From Morella rubra (taxonomy: Eukaryota > Streptophyta > Magnoliopsida > Fagales > Myricaceae): a stretch of 64,000 nt of DNA. Made by a program: the position numbers and the translations under genes. Position 1 is the first letter of the stretch, and each line of letters begins with the position of its first letter. Shown here one piece after another: positions 46,081 to 59,660 of the stretch. The stretch covers positions 23,018,907 through 23,082,906 of the forward strand of contig CM025855.1 in NCBI GenBank assembly GCA_003952965.2, given 5' to 3'. The notes under the pieces are model-generated. The model saw nothing but the letters and a program-made list of their open reading frames with translations, did no database searches and was not told where the DNA came from.

Positions 46081-47479
46081 CACGTATAGCTAGCTATGAT
46101 CTGCCCAATATTAATTTTACCAAATAAACACTTCAGGCCGATCTCTTTCAGACATGTATTGCTGACCACATCGAGTTGTTAACGAGTCAACACCATCGTA
46201 TTTTACCTCAATTTTCGTGAAGTTTCCACTAGTGAGAAAAGCCCCTTCATTAGATATAATAAACCCAGATATATAGAAACTGAAAACCGTGTTAATTTTT
46301 TTTTTGAGAATATATAATCCAATATTTCAGCCTGAAAAATAGACTAGCTAGGAATTAATCTGATTAATTTCTTTCTTCTTTCGCTTCGTTCTTCAATACC
46401 TCGTTTGAGGGAAATAAGGAAGTAAAAACGTCTGATCGCTTTGTGCAAGTTTATAGGTCCAAAGAACGCGTGGACTCATTTTGCATCACATGAAAAAAGG
46501 ATGAACTGTAGGGTTCCAAAGTGAAGCAACTAGCAGCCTTTACACGTCACACTTGTCCCTAAACAATGGAGTTCTGAAGATCGAGCACCATTGAGCCAAT
46601 GATTATCCACATCCCACATTTTCAAATGTGAAGTACTCCCAAGTGCAAATTCATGTGTTCGATCGACACTTGAAAAGTGGCAAATTAATGTTTCTCCATT
46701 TCGTTAACACCCACGTTCTTTTACTTTTCTCCCATTTACTTGGCAAACGATTGGGCCGTTCATATTCGACATCCTGGTAGTCCAATGTGGGAGAGCCAAC
46801 TAAAGTTAATCAAGAACAAAAAGAAGGCTGAAAGAAACACATTAATTAATTTTGAATGAAGAAACCGGATATTTTAGTAGATTCGAAATAATCTCTCTAT
46901 GAACTCATTCAAAAAGGAAAAGAGAGAAAACAATCTCCTATCAGGGACACAAGAATACAAAACCCACTTTGACTTGTATGGTGCTCGCCGGATTCTATCA
47001 TTCTTTGTTTTCTATTCGATTGAGTATATATAGTACCCAACGTACGTTGGAATCTATACCCAGCAACATATGTTATCTGGGAAAAATTCACCAGCTGGAG
47101 TGAGCCTAAGATTATGTGACGCCAAGATTTCGAATTACTAATAAAAGCACTGTTCAATCGGAGACAATGAAGAGATACGATCAACGTGAAATAGGGCCGC
47201 TAGCTGGTTTCCAATTGGAAAAAATGGCCGATCACCTTTCATATAGATAGCTTAGATACTACTTAAATTAAATTAACTGCATTGAACCGAGTACAATATA
47301 TGGATTTGATCGCATCCATAGTCTCAGAATGAACATCGACCTAGTCATCATGGACGAGGCTTGAAAATAAGCATCGAAACAAACGCTAAGAATTGCCATC
47401 ATGAACAAAACGATCGATTTCAAATTTTAAAGTAATGAAACCACCTTGAAGAAATTGAAAATTAGTACACAGGTTTCAT
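46081..47479. other. Intergenic DNA between the duplicated blocks
   Basis: No gene or named repeat recognised. Confidence 0.5.
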
Positions 47480-48830
47480 AATGTTGTGTTATAGGTATGG
47501 TTTCATATACTATTATATATTATTTTAAGCGTCTATCTTAATATAATTCTCTTCTCTCTCTAGTGTGGTCCATTCTCTCGATTCTATAATTTAAAGTTAA
47601 AAGTTTCATTTAATGGGTTTTCATAAGTATTCACTCTGACATTATTCAAGTAAATTTATAGGATTCCACAAATCGAGATTAAAGATGTCATCTATTAATT
47701 ATATCATCTATCCTAAAATGATTCTATCAGCTCTCTTTTTTTATGGTATAGATGCCATCTAATATATTATATCTCATTTTATAAACGTTCATCTTATCAT
47801 GATTCTGTCACCTCTCTTTGTCTATGGTTCACTCCTTTTTTTCTTCTCTCTTCTCGAGATTAAATATATTATATTGTATATTATATCTTTAACCATTAGC
47901 ATTCATCTTGACATGATTCTATCACCTAGCCCTTCTCTCTCTCTAAGAAAAGAAAAATAGATAGTTAGCTATCATGTAACAAATAGTATATATGAAACTT
48001 TAAAGTATTTGATTTATCTTCAACAAACAAGATTGTAAGATTTACTCAACAAAACCATAAATGGTTTCCCAATTTAGGGCATAAAGTATTAGTAAGATAT
48101 CATATGTTCTTTCAGTTTAAAGGTGTTAATCAAACATGTCACAATCTCATATTACAAGTATTTATCTCGATTGACATGATTCTACGGTCTCTATTTCGTG
48201 GTTTATTCTTCTTTTATATGTTAAACTTTAACAATTGTACAAAATGCCTAAACAAACTAGTCGTTGAGAATCATTGAAATAAATATTAAATCTTTGTTTC
48301 AGACCTCAAGGCATCATTCATTTATTAAACCCTTTTTTTCATGTTAGAGGTATTGTTCTACGTGTCCTCTCTCAATTTTTTAAGCGTTCATCTTGACATG
48401 ATTCTGTCACTTCTCTTTTTTGTGGTCCAATATTTTATATCTTATCTCTCCCTTTCAGAGAATATGACATGAACTCTAGCACGCTCGAATGGTCTAATAT
48501 AAAATTTAAGAATTGCTCACACAAACCTTTAAAGATTCCTTCATTAATTTGGGGCTCAATGTGTCATTTATATCAACTACTTTTTCCATAAGTCTCACTC
48601 CATGCTTCTTGATGTCTCCAACTCTTTTGATGAACCCAACCAAAGGGTGAGTACTCCAGAAAAATCAGAAGACTAAAGTGGTCCCCAAGACAAAAGGTAA
48701 ACAACATATCAAAAGATTACATCGATCCTTCAATTAACTTACAAGGTTATTATAGAGCACTGCTCTCCCTAAAATTGCTCGCATTAAACTCTTTAAATCC
48801 AATGACGACGCGCACCAAGACTGCCTCCAA
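47480..48830. repeat. Old tandem duplication, copy 2
   Basis: Cores of the same repeat occur at about 47530, 47705, 47786, 47899, 48160 and 48384, more densely than in copy 1. The end AAAATTGCTCGCATTAAACTC (about 48770) matches copy 1 at about 45997. The distance between copies is about 2.77 kb. Confidence 0.65.
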
Positions 48831-49282
48831 CTCATTAGTAAGTTTAGACACTAAAAAAAATAAAAAATAAAAAATAAAACTTTCCTTCGCGGTGATCCTT
48901 CTAAAGCCCAATGATCATCAGCACAACTTGCTAATCTTTCAAGTTCAGATTGTTGGAATCAAGTTCAGGCATCAAAAGTACTTAAGTTGACGTCTCGTCT
49001 CTTAACTTCTTTATTTTTGTGGTTAAAATTTCGAAAAAAACTCATCTCCACATTAAACCCCATCCTTCATGACCAACATCTTCTAAACCTGGCCACGATA
49101 TCAAATTTTTACCTCCAAATTGCACAAGTTATATATACATCTTCAGATAGCTAGCCTAGATTTCTTGAGAGTTCCTTCATTGTTTAATATTACAGTGCAA
49201 GAAATGAGAAGACTAATAACCAAAGTTGAGAGGCCAAAACAGAGAGATCGAGGGACACGCCTCTGGGTTGTGGCCGGGGATC

Positions 49283-49336
<54 letters not shown>

Positions 49337-52289
49337 TGTAAGAGTAAATAAATAAAATAAAAAAAGATAAGACCTTCGCCAGATAAAAGTGTCCTCTATC
49401 GGCACGTACGGTAGCCCACCGACTTTCCACTTTTAGTTTGCATACAAGCAAGAATCAGAGAAGATACGAACTAGTGCGTAGACAATGATTATTTTGATAC
49501 AGTAGTGTACCTAATGCATTCAAACTTCAAAGAGAACAGAAAAAAAAGCGAAAAGTGTTGAATGATTAAAGAGTTTAAGACCACATGAATCACTTCATTT
49601 TTTTTTTCCTTTTTGTTTTTTGTTTTTAGAACGTCGCAGAAAGATGACGGGTCCATTACCATAGACAACCAGTAGAAAAATTAAGTCCACGGCTGGGTGG
49701 AGAATCCTATTCCCATATTATTAAAGAAACACTAATTAATATTTTAAAAAGATTAATTATTTATCAAAAACACCCAAAGGTTTCCGAGAGCAAAAAGGAA
49801 AGACAGAAGAGTGCAGCCGAAGATGGAGATCATAATTAATTCGACATATACAGCCAAAGGAAATAGATAAGAGTACTCAAAAATAAATAATTATGAAAAT
49901 GACAATTTTACAAACCCATCTCAAGTTGTTGTCTCTCACAAGCAATTGCTTGGAAATCGTGGGTTTTTTTTTATCATGCATGCTTGTACTTTCTCTCTCA
50001 TATTTTAAAGAAAAAAAATGTTAGGAATAATAAGACGAAATTAAATATTAATATGAGAGAGTTGAAAAAAAAAGGATTGAAAAATATACCAGTTGAGATA
50101 TTTATCAACATGTTGACCAGCATAATACAAAAAATATATATATCAACAGGTCTAGCTATTTTCTAATTAATGGAAAAGGATGGGTAACTTCAACAATCAA
50201 ATTAAATGCATGATAGGATACTTTTACAGAAAATTAAAGGGTGTTGCTTGGACGGGCACTTTGTTATAAGTTTACGTACTATTGTTTTTTTAGCATTAAA
50301 ATGGTTAATATAGGGAAAATTGGTAGAATAATGGGAAAGCCTAAGAAAAAGGGGAAAAAGATAGAGAAAGCAAAAATAGTGAGAGAGATGCTATAGCTTT
50401 TTCATAAAGATCCACCTTAGCTTAATCCACCTGAATAAGAATTGCAAGTTGCGCGATGGATCATTTACCTTCCCTTTAAAATCTTCTTGCTTTTCCCAAG
50501 TTGAATTGATCAGGTTCAATTTTTACTCGATGAGTTTGGGAGCCCCCCATAAGGAGAGCGGAGCTGGGGCAGTATGATTTAGTTACAGAGATCACTTATA
50601 TATATAGACAATATACTCTACTACTCTTTCCTAGATATATATAGGTGCGTAATAAAGGTAGGGATGCACAATATATGCGTGCTCCCTACCTCACCTTATT
50701 ATGATTTCACTTGCCGGGGGGAAAAAAGGGTAAGATACAAACAAACTACAACGTCGAATAAGGAACAAAATTTTCATATTTTCCACAAAATATGTAGCTC
50801 GATAGAAGTTAATTTAGTGCACACAATGCACATGCTCTATGTCTTATCCTACTTTTTTTGTGGATTGTTGATATGGATTAAAGTTTTCCTAGATCACTAG
50901 GGAAGCCAAGATCTCCGATGATTGAAGGAAACGGCACGTAGTCCTCCTTTTTTTTAAGTCCAATATTTGACTTCAATTCCCAGTATAAATTATAGGGCAG
51001 ATTCGATTTTAGATAATTCGGAATTTTTTTTATTTTTTTTAGTTCCCTTTTAATTTTAGAGAGTGATTCTACAATATGTCATTAATTAGCTTGGCAGAAA
51101 GCTAAAATGCCCGGCCCCCTATTTTGTAGGCATCGTACTAGACTTATTCAGCAGTCGTACATAGTACTGAGTAAAATATATATGGCATCTCCAAGAGTTA
51201 TCTCTGCCTTTCATGTTGACTAGCTACAAGGCTCCGTACGTAGGTGCCTACAAATAAAATCGGTCCTGTAGCTGCTTTAATTAGCACTGTACGTAGCTTA
51301 ATTATCTCTTATACTCCACAAGATTAATTAATTTGCCTCATTCAGGATCCCACCCATCTGAGAAATTTCTGGAGAGTCTGGCAAATCAATCTACTATTAA
51401 TTCACTGGCAAAAGAGAGAGCAAAGAAGTTGTAATGCAAGAGAAATTAATAGGAATCTATCATATCTAATTCGTCTCCAGTTTATAAACTGCCTTCTCGA
51501 ATCCCTCCAATCCATTAAGAGGTAGAAACATTAATTAGCATATAAAAAAAAAACATTTCCATTAGGATTATTGTCATTGTGGGAACTAAATTAATTATAG
51601 GAGTTCCCACTGTCAGATTCCGTATTTGGGAGCAATGATGAACAAAATCCATATATGTCTGGAGGCAGATAATTTTCTATGCAAAGCGGTGTGCTCAAAG
51701 GGATATTAAACGCGAGGAAAAAGAAACGGAAACAGTGGTGATCTATGACGTAACGTTTGCTTTTTGATTGACCAAATCGAATATATGGGGTTCAAGAAAA
51801 TCCGTAAGATGTACTACTCGCAGAGGCACCAAATGAATAACCCCGGAAAATGTTCACAATTCACAAAGTCACAGATCCATGGTCAGGGGGCCACTAAAGA
51901 TCAGGAGGAATCGTGGGTTTTATGTTCCTTCGACCCTGAAAAGCTTTTGATAAAAAAAAAATGAGCACAAGGAAATTAAAGTTATTTCTGAATGATTGCA
52001 TAAGGAAATCAACTAGAATATCTGCTTTTAGATATTGGGGACTAATCACACAACCAAAATGGAATATATTAGAAGATGAGACAATAGCCATCATTATACT
52101 TAACTAAACAAATTACTATGGAATCTTAAGCCATCGGGCAATATCTTAGTAAATATGCCTGCTTTAGCCGTATGGAATTTGTGGAGACTAGTTGGCTTGA
52201 TGTGATAAGAGCTGTAGCAGCACCCTAAAGGGGACCAAGAGAAAGACTTTGTTAGAGTGCAACAGTCATTAAAAAAAAGTCCAAACTAG
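48831..52289. other. Intergenic DNA
   Basis: No gene recognised. Contains the GA microsatellite at 49286-49336 and several A/T-rich tracts. Confidence 0.5.
49286..49336. repeat. GA microsatellite with G run
   Basis: About 21 GA units (49286-49328) followed directly by a run of G to 49336. Confidence 0.95.
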
Positions 52290-52480
52290 AGGAACTGCGA
52301 GCACGACCTAAAAGTACACTCTTCCCATGATCATGCAAACTATTATAAAAGCTCATTAAAGGTTCGGGTCTTTGTATTTTCTTTGTAGCAAATGGAGTAT
52401 GACAGAAAACGATCCAGTGGTGACATATATGGGAAATGAGTGGCTAACAAAAGCATTGAATCATGAGACCATTTGGCCCT
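52290..52480. repeat. Diverged duplicated block, copy 1
   Basis: Shares GAACTGCGAGCACGAC and a longer block (GnAAATGGAGnnTGACAGAAAA...TGGCTnACnAAAGCATT) with 57375-57600. The spacing between the two shared parts differs. Not coding: the reading frame is not kept between copies. Confidence 0.7.
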
Positions 52481-54663
52481 TAAAATATATATCGCTGTCT
52501 TCAACTAGTGTGGGGAAAATCTAGTCGGTCCTATAGCTAGCCCACAAGAAGGAAACGGAGGCATCCAAAAGGCTTTGGCTCTTCTCCCAAAATAAATGTC
52601 CTCCTCGCTCCAGAAAGTTGGGGACTAGCTTCATCTCGATAAAAGGAAGAGGAAAAAAAAAAAAAAAAGGAAGATATACGGCATAAGAGCCTAGAGGGAC
52701 ATGATTTGGACGCAACTGTTCAAAGCACAAGGCTCAAACTATATATATATATCAGAGTGAATTTAATGGAAACTTAGCTCATATAAAAGGAGTAAAATAA
52801 ATTTCCCAATAAAATATAAGGAAATATTTTCTTGATCATCTCAAGGTTTGAAATTAGCCAGCTGAAACCCCATGGGGTTTTGAATTTAAGAATGAGACTA
52901 TGAGAGGATGAATATTTTACACTACCGTAATTATAACCACTTTTCTCGATGTGATTTGTTCTTATAAATATTTTAAAGATTTAAGGCCGATTTGGTAAAG
53001 TTTTTAAGAAATCAACTAGAAAATATTTGTACAAAAATATGCAATCATTTGGGAAGCATAAATTTTTAATAAGCATTATCGAAAGATTATATACAATGGA
53101 TAATCGCTTAACAAACGATTCAAGAAACTCTTAACGCGATAAAACTGGATTTCGAAAACTAGCAAATGGTTTAAAGGTATTTTTTTTATCAAGTATATAT
53201 TATTTTGTAGTATCTCTTTTGGTAAGCATTCCTCTCCAATGATGATTTTATAACCTAAACGAGATATGTTCTCTCTTTTATACCATTCATGTCAAAAGAT
53301 TTTTTACCACTTCCATCCCTCTTCCTTCTCTCTCTCTCAGACATAAAGTATATAATAAAAACCTCAACTTGAATTTTCCTGCGATATCAAAAAATGGGGC
53401 TAAATTAGTAACAGACGAAACAGTTTTCCTGGATGAGGTTATCAGTTCTTCAGTTATTGTGGTTTTTTCTTTTTTCTTTTTTCTTTTTTCCCACGCAGCC
53501 ACGCTAGCTTAGATATAGCTCCGTTTTCTAGGGTGACTGTAAACATTTTGCGTCTCGATGGCCAGCACCCAAACCGCCAAGGAATTAAATGGGCGTAAAT
53601 GCGATAAGTTAGTCTTGAGACCGCTTGACCTCCGATCAGACTAATTACAAATACAGTATCGACCCACTAAAACATCAAAAAATTGCATCGGAAAGGGATT
53701 TTTTTTTTTTTTTTTGGGGTGACTCTAAAGCGGAAACCTGCGAACTATATTCAATAGGCTTTCAGAGAGTCTGGACCAGCTGGGAAGCTAGCTGGTAGAG
53801 AACAGATAGACGGCCACTAGTTCCAAAGCAAATTAATTAGGATTTTGGTTTCATTCCGAGTCATTGCAGCACCTGTTTCACTCAGCTGATCAGTACTGGA
53901 CCACAAAATCACAAAAGGTCGATTTGTTGTTTCACAGACCCTTAACGCTGCTACCAACAAGATGATAGAACATCCATTACTGTTTAGACGGGTTTTAGCA
54001 AGCGTAAGCATTTGCTTTGAATATTTTTCCCAGAAGTTGCTTTTACAAAAATAATTTGGACGTACTGCTCGTCTTCATCTCATTTTAAGCATATTCTCCC
54101 TTATTTTTCTCTTCTTCCGTAGGACTATTTTAAGCAGATAAATCAGACATATCTAGTTCCTAGATTTGGTACGAGATACGGTCGCTTCAAAAGTTTTCTT
54201 TACATTTCTTTTCATAGTTTCCTTCTCCACGAAAAGAGAGCCTACTAGCTTTAATTATATATGGGGGGGACAAAAGCAAACCGAACCGTGGATATTATGC
54301 TTTACGTACTTTTGAAATATAAACAAACTAACAAAGACGCTGGAATAAGTAAACGAGTTTGTAGTACTGATGAGCTCTGTACCCTTCCTGCTCTTCGTCT
54401 CATTAGACGCTTCTCGATCTATTGAGTATTGCCAGCCAAATGTATGCAGCTGAAATTGGATATATAAACATATAGATTGTATGTTGTAAAGTTACGGAGA
54501 GTTTTCCAGCAATAATTGCCCTCAAATTAATTACCCAAGAAAAAAATTGCCCTAAATTCATTTTTATTAAAAGAAACATAATTAATCGGCACCTGGGGAA
54601 GCAAATAAACTAGGAAATGATTATAAAAAAAGGTCAGTTTGGAATTCCCCGTTTGCGTGTATG

Positions 54664-54694
<31 letters not shown>

Positions 54695-55356
54695 TGCTTC
54701 GATCTATCAATTTTGGTAATTATAAACTCAACAAAGAAGATATAAAACGAGTAATATTTTGGAGTGACTAGGTTGCCCTCTCTACGACGTCAAATACTGT
54801 AAGCAGCAACTTAATTATCAATATTTCTGCTTCACTTGAAATAATTTTTTTATTTTTTATTTTTAGAATGTAGAAATGAAAAGATAAGGTATTTTACTAT
54901 TTTTCAATAGTGCAGTTGCATAGAAGGTGATATGGGCCCGCATTATATAATCAAGCGAAAAAAAGGGGAAAAAAAGAAGCAAGGAATAAAACCAGGTGGA
55001 AGGAAATATTAGAAATTTAGAAGGGTGAAATGCAGGGAGAGAGGGCCCCATTGGACAGAAATGACCGGAGAATATGTAGAAAAGCAGAGAATTAAAAATA
55101 AAAAGTCGAAGCAGGGCACCCACACCAGAGGGTATTATCCCAGTAGAAACTCCATATATATATAAGAAATTCCTTTTATTTCTTATTATTTGTTTATTAT
55201 TTTTCCTTTTCTGTTTTTCTACTCTTAATTATCAAAGAACATGCGCATTACAATAAAAAAGCTAAAAAGAGAAAAAGTTGAAAATGTTCTTTCGTATTAA
55301 AAAAAAAAAACCTTTGAATTTGTTTACACGGAGTGAAGTGGGAATTCTTTAATTTA

Positions 55357-55405
<49 letters not shown>

Positions 55406-55640
55406 CTTGGTAGATAAGTAATTGTTTATCGGGATTTCGCAATATATTACGCATTAATCTATGTGTATCTATAACGTGGAATTACATAACCATTAATATT
55501 CCCAGTTTTTATAAAAACAAAATCTAATTTTTAAAGTAATAAATCTTCCTAATCAGTAATGAATTTGTTTACACGTCATCTTCTGTTAAGTTTCCATTTA
55601 ACTACCTTTCTTTCCTTTTTGATCACCACCAGTCCGTTGA
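52481..55640. other. Intergenic DNA
   Basis: No gene seen. TA repeats at 54669-54694 and 55361-55402; TTCTTTTT-type tract at about 53465-53490. Confidence 0.5.
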
Positions 55641-55652
55641 GCCTATTGATTT

Positions 55653-55670
55653 ATATATATATATATATAT
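55653..55670 (+). promoter_or_regulatory. TA repeat, TATA-like, before the 55-codon ORF
   Basis: TTTATATATATATATATATATTA about 160 bp upstream of the candidate ORF at 55828. It may be only a microsatellite. Confidence 0.2.
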
Positions 55671-55766
55671 TAAAAACATCTCAGTCATATCTCTCTCTTT
55701 TTACTCCGATCGTTGTCTCCCAGACCCCAGTCCCCATCTCTGGTTACCATCCATAGTTGAACATAG

Positions 55767-55792
55767 CTCTCTCTCTCTCTCTCTCTCTCTCT
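55767..55792. repeat. CT microsatellite
   Basis: Thirteen CT units; such tracts are common in plant 5' leaders. It lies 35 bp before the candidate ORF. Confidence 0.9.
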
Positions 55793-55827
55793 CCAATCCA
55801 AAAAAAAAAAAAGAAAAACTTTGGAAA

Positions 55828-55995
55828 ATGACTCTGGTTACTTGTCCGCCTCTCGCCATGGAAGCAACACCTTCCCGTGCGTGTAAAACCCAACCCTCTA
55901 GTAGCACGTTGACGCCGATCAAGACGCCGGCCATCTTGCATGAACAAAACCTTCAACTCGTCCGATGCCTCCACATCATCTCATCCCCCACTTGA
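55828..55995 (+). CDS. Candidate small ORF, 55 codons
   Basis: Starts MTLVTCPPLAMEATPSRACK, continues TQPSSSTLTPIKTPAILHEQ and ends LHIISSPT-stop. It has two in-frame ATGs (55828, 55858). Its GC content is clearly above its AT-rich surroundings, and a CT-rich leader-like stretch and TA-rich box precede it. No family recognised. It could be a small peptide gene, a first exon, or chance. Confidence 0.25.
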   Translation: MTLVTCPPLAMEATPSRACKTQPSSSTLTPIKTPAILHEQNLQLVRCLHIISSPT

Positions 55996-57374
55996 TCCTC
56001 ACCGTTCATTTTTTAACCATCCATGATCCACCCACCTCCCTTAGTCCTCAATGGCACACCCCGAGAGACAGAAAGAGAGATTTATGTTTTTTTTTTCTCT
56101 TGATAAAAATAAATATGCACTAATTTTGAACGTACATCTACGACAAAAAAAAAAAAAAAAAGGTCCCACGTCATTGAAGTTTCACAAATCGAAAAGTTTG
56201 GAAAGCAATTATATTATTATTTATATATGATTAGCTAGGGCTAGCTAATTAGTTTTTTTTTGTTATGTTTGTCGAACATTCCTCGAGATCAGTTTCGTAT
56301 GTGAACATGATCAGATAACAATTATACGTACATAGCTGAAATTTCACCCCAAAATCTGTCACCCAATCATTGAGTGCATTCCAATTTCCGGACACTTAAA
56401 ATATTCGTTCCTGAAATAAAGTTTTAAAAGACGGTCTATAATAGCACTTGCATATAATAGGGGTCTATAATTAATTGACAAGCAACCTCATCTCGTACAA
56501 ACTATGATAAAAACTTTAAAGCTTAATACTTACGTTTGATTTTCCCAATACCGGAAAGGATATAATTTTTTTTTTAAGAAAAAAAAAACTAGTACCTGTC
56601 GAAAAGTAGCAAGTTTTGCTTACGATTTTTCGCTTTCCCATATATTTTTAAACGTTATAGAGATAGAGTAAAACTGATCAATTTAACTAACAATGTAATT
56701 CATGTAAGATAGAAATTGAATTTCCCAGAATTAGTTAGACCCTCCCTGATCAGAAACCCTGTACGGACAATGATAAATTCCAGAAATGTACTCCTAATTT
56801 AAATATATGAAACACAGTGTAAATAAACCAAATCCTACAAGTACCAAAAGAACACAGAGGTTTTCCTTAGTTAGTTTTCATTGACACACCTTCTAAAAGA
56901 AAAATCGGAAAAATTGAAGGAAGTCACTTTGATTTTATATTATAAAAATTATATAATGCATGCCCAGTTGAAAAATAAGTTCGAACATACCCATCAAGGA
57001 TATAAAGATTATGATTCGAATCTAATAGAAGAGGAAAGCAATAGCAAAGGATCCGAGGCCCAAATAAAAAAATGGAACTCGAGCATCTGGGACGGTATCG
57101 TTTTGTAATATTCCTCCTTTGGGAATCTGGAATGCGGAGACCAGTCGGCTGGCTTATATATATATATATATATGTGGTGTTAAAAGCTGTTAGCATTCTG
57201 TGGAAGACCAACGGGACTGATCAGACTCTGCAGCCTCCGAATATGATTTAAAAATGTTTATTAGTCTATAATAAAGAGTTAAAATAATTAAGTCATGAAG
57301 AATTCGAAAATCCGAATTCCAACGTATATAGTTAAAATACTCCTCCGACATTTAATATAGAAGCCCGAGTGTGA
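55996..57374. other. Intergenic DNA
   Basis: No gene recognised; TA repeat at 57154-57173. Confidence 0.5.
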
Positions 57375-57600
57375 ACTGCGAGCACGACTTATGTGAAGTC
57401 TGTGTTCCTCGATGATTAAAGGGAGATATATTATATATTTTATATATAAAACAATTAACCAAAACAATAGGTTCATTTCATAGGTCCCAGCATTTTCCTT
57501 CATTTTCTTAGCAGGAAATGGAGCGTGACAGAAAAGATTCCGCGATGACATGGGAGATGATTGGCTGACGAAAGCATTAAAGCGTGAAGACATGTAACTA
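57375..57600. repeat. Diverged duplicated block, copy 2
   Basis: Partner of 52290-52480, with GAACTGCGAGCACGACTTA at its start and AAATGGAGCGTGACAGAAAA near 57518. A 162-codon minus-strand open frame (57288-57776) covers it, but its frame is not kept in the partner. Confidence 0.7.
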
Positions 57601-59129
57601 ATATTTAATAAAGAGACTATTATTAGCGTAATGAGCCTACGTGTGAGATAGCTTTTCCAAAGGGAATTTCGTTTTCTGACCATATCCACGAATAGAAAAT
57701 TACCATTTATTTTTATCAAAGCATGTGAGAGAGAGAGGGAATTGGCATAAAAGACTACGCAAGATTTGCGGAGCACTTGACAAAATTGAAAGTGACATTT
57801 CTATGCCCTGAAAAAAAAAAAAAAAAACAAAGAAAGAAAGTTTACATGAAGATCAATGATTCCCCTGCTCTCTGCATAAATCAGATGGTTGAGAAAGATA
57901 TTGACAGAAGGTGGGTTCGAAGAAGATGTTGCTAAGTTGAGGGTATTATGTAGGTCCTGCCTCAAAGTGTCTCAAAGTTTACAAGCTTAGTTGTGAGTTG
58001 TAGCCCTTTCTACTGTCCCCATGGGAAAGGAAGTAAGAAAGAAAACTAATGGGTCCGTCCACGCAGAAGGCACACACGTAACTGGATATAGCTTTGTTTG
58101 GAAGTGGTAAAAGTACCCATGGGATTGGGTCACGTCTTTCAGATCCCAACAAGAGAATAAAAACAGTTTCTTAAAGGCACGCCTGAGGCTCAAGACAAAG
58201 TGGTGGATGAAAAAGACTAAACACAATGTAGACATTTGCAAGTGGTAGACCAAAACATGATTTTTCCTTCATTAAACGCCTAGCTAGCTTATAATAGCTA
58301 CAAGGCTATGGCTTACTAGGGCTGTTTTGCAAAAAGTTTTATTGAACCGATCGCAACCAAACTCGTCGATGTATATTGTTTTTTTTCCTGTTGTTTTTCC
58401 TTCAGCTAATCAACTTTTTTTCCTTTTGGTTTGAAAGGGATGGGAAACAGTGGTAGACACTTTGTCATAGCGCGCCTAGCTTTGAAGGTTTCCATATTTT
58501 GAGAATAAAGGCGTTCCTAATTAATTTTGTTCTGCGAGATTAATTCCTCGATCTCGTGATCATGCTCCAGCATCTCTTGACGTGCTAGCTGGGCTATTTT
58601 TTTTTTTCTTTCTGATCTCTTAGAGATTGATTTGAACTCTTCCTTAATGGAAGATTAGGGTGGACATCATATATACGAAAGTGCATATTCAACGTCAGAT
58701 TAATTGTGGTGAAGCTTCTGGAGTTTGTTAAAAGCACGAGACTATTTCTTTATATAGGCGTTACAACAAAGTCAAACTGGTTTTGCGGTGATCTTCACAT
58801 AATTATCTCCTTTTTTCTGCATAGAGTTAGGAAAATATCTCATAAACCCGGCCTTCATATTAATAAACAATTGGGGGCTACTCTAGTTAGCATGCAGGTT
58901 GTACACAATCAGCAGACAAAGCTTGCACATTCCACGGTTTGCACCAAAGAAATCATCTAATGCATGCCTTTTTTTCTCTCTCTTTTCATACACATTTTTA
59001 TGCATAAAAAGTTTTGGGCAAGATATAAAACAACTGGCTCTCATAGATCAAATGGTACTTTGGAACTTATATTATGGGATAGTTTATTCTTAACTTGGAG
59101 GCATGCACTGCAATTTGTGCTTTTTGTAA
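57601..59129. other. Intergenic DNA
   Basis: No gene or named element recognised. Confidence 0.5.
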
Positions 59130-59660
59130 CATATATTAAGTACTAATTATATGATAAGATTCTGTCACTTCTCTCTGTCTACTTGGTGTTCATCACATGT
59201 CAAACACTTTAAAACTCTATTACAGTTAAAGTGTGCTCGACAAATTATGTATTGACACATGCTGACAACCCCTAAAGGTTCCATAATTTGAAGACAATGA
59301 TCTAACTGTCACATGCCAAACAATCTAGATTACCTCTACAATAGCAAAATTATCCTCAACAAATTAGTCATGAGAAAGGTTGGCAAACTATAAAGTTGGA
59401 AGATAATGATACATCCACCACATTATAAACAATCTCAAACTCTAATACAATCAAATTGTCTTCAGCCAATTAAGTATCGAGAAAGTCCCTCAGAGTTTGT
59501 GTAGAATAATGTACTATATCATACGCTAACACTCTGAAATTCGAACACTTTTAAATTATTTTATACAAAGTAGACACCGGAAAAAAGCTTTCCACCTTAA
59601 AGTTTCAAAAATTTGAGGATAATGATATCATGGAACATATAATATAGCTCCTCTAACAGG
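59130..59660. repeat. Relic related to the 44.7-48.8 kb repeats
   Basis: Begins GATAAGATTCTGTCACTTCTCTCTG (about 59155) and holds several ACAAATTAGTCATGAGAAAG-like and CCCnAAAGGTTCCATAATTTGAAGACAATGAT-like units (about 59236, 59357, 59465, 59600). The order resembles the repeat units at 45-48 kb. Strongly decayed. Confidence 0.45.

Noticed and set aside
57288-57776. 162-codon open frame on the minus strand
   Set aside because: It covers one of the duplicated blocks, and in the partner block (52290-52480) the same frame shifts by an indel soon after FNAFVS. No domain is visible. It was treated as non-coding.
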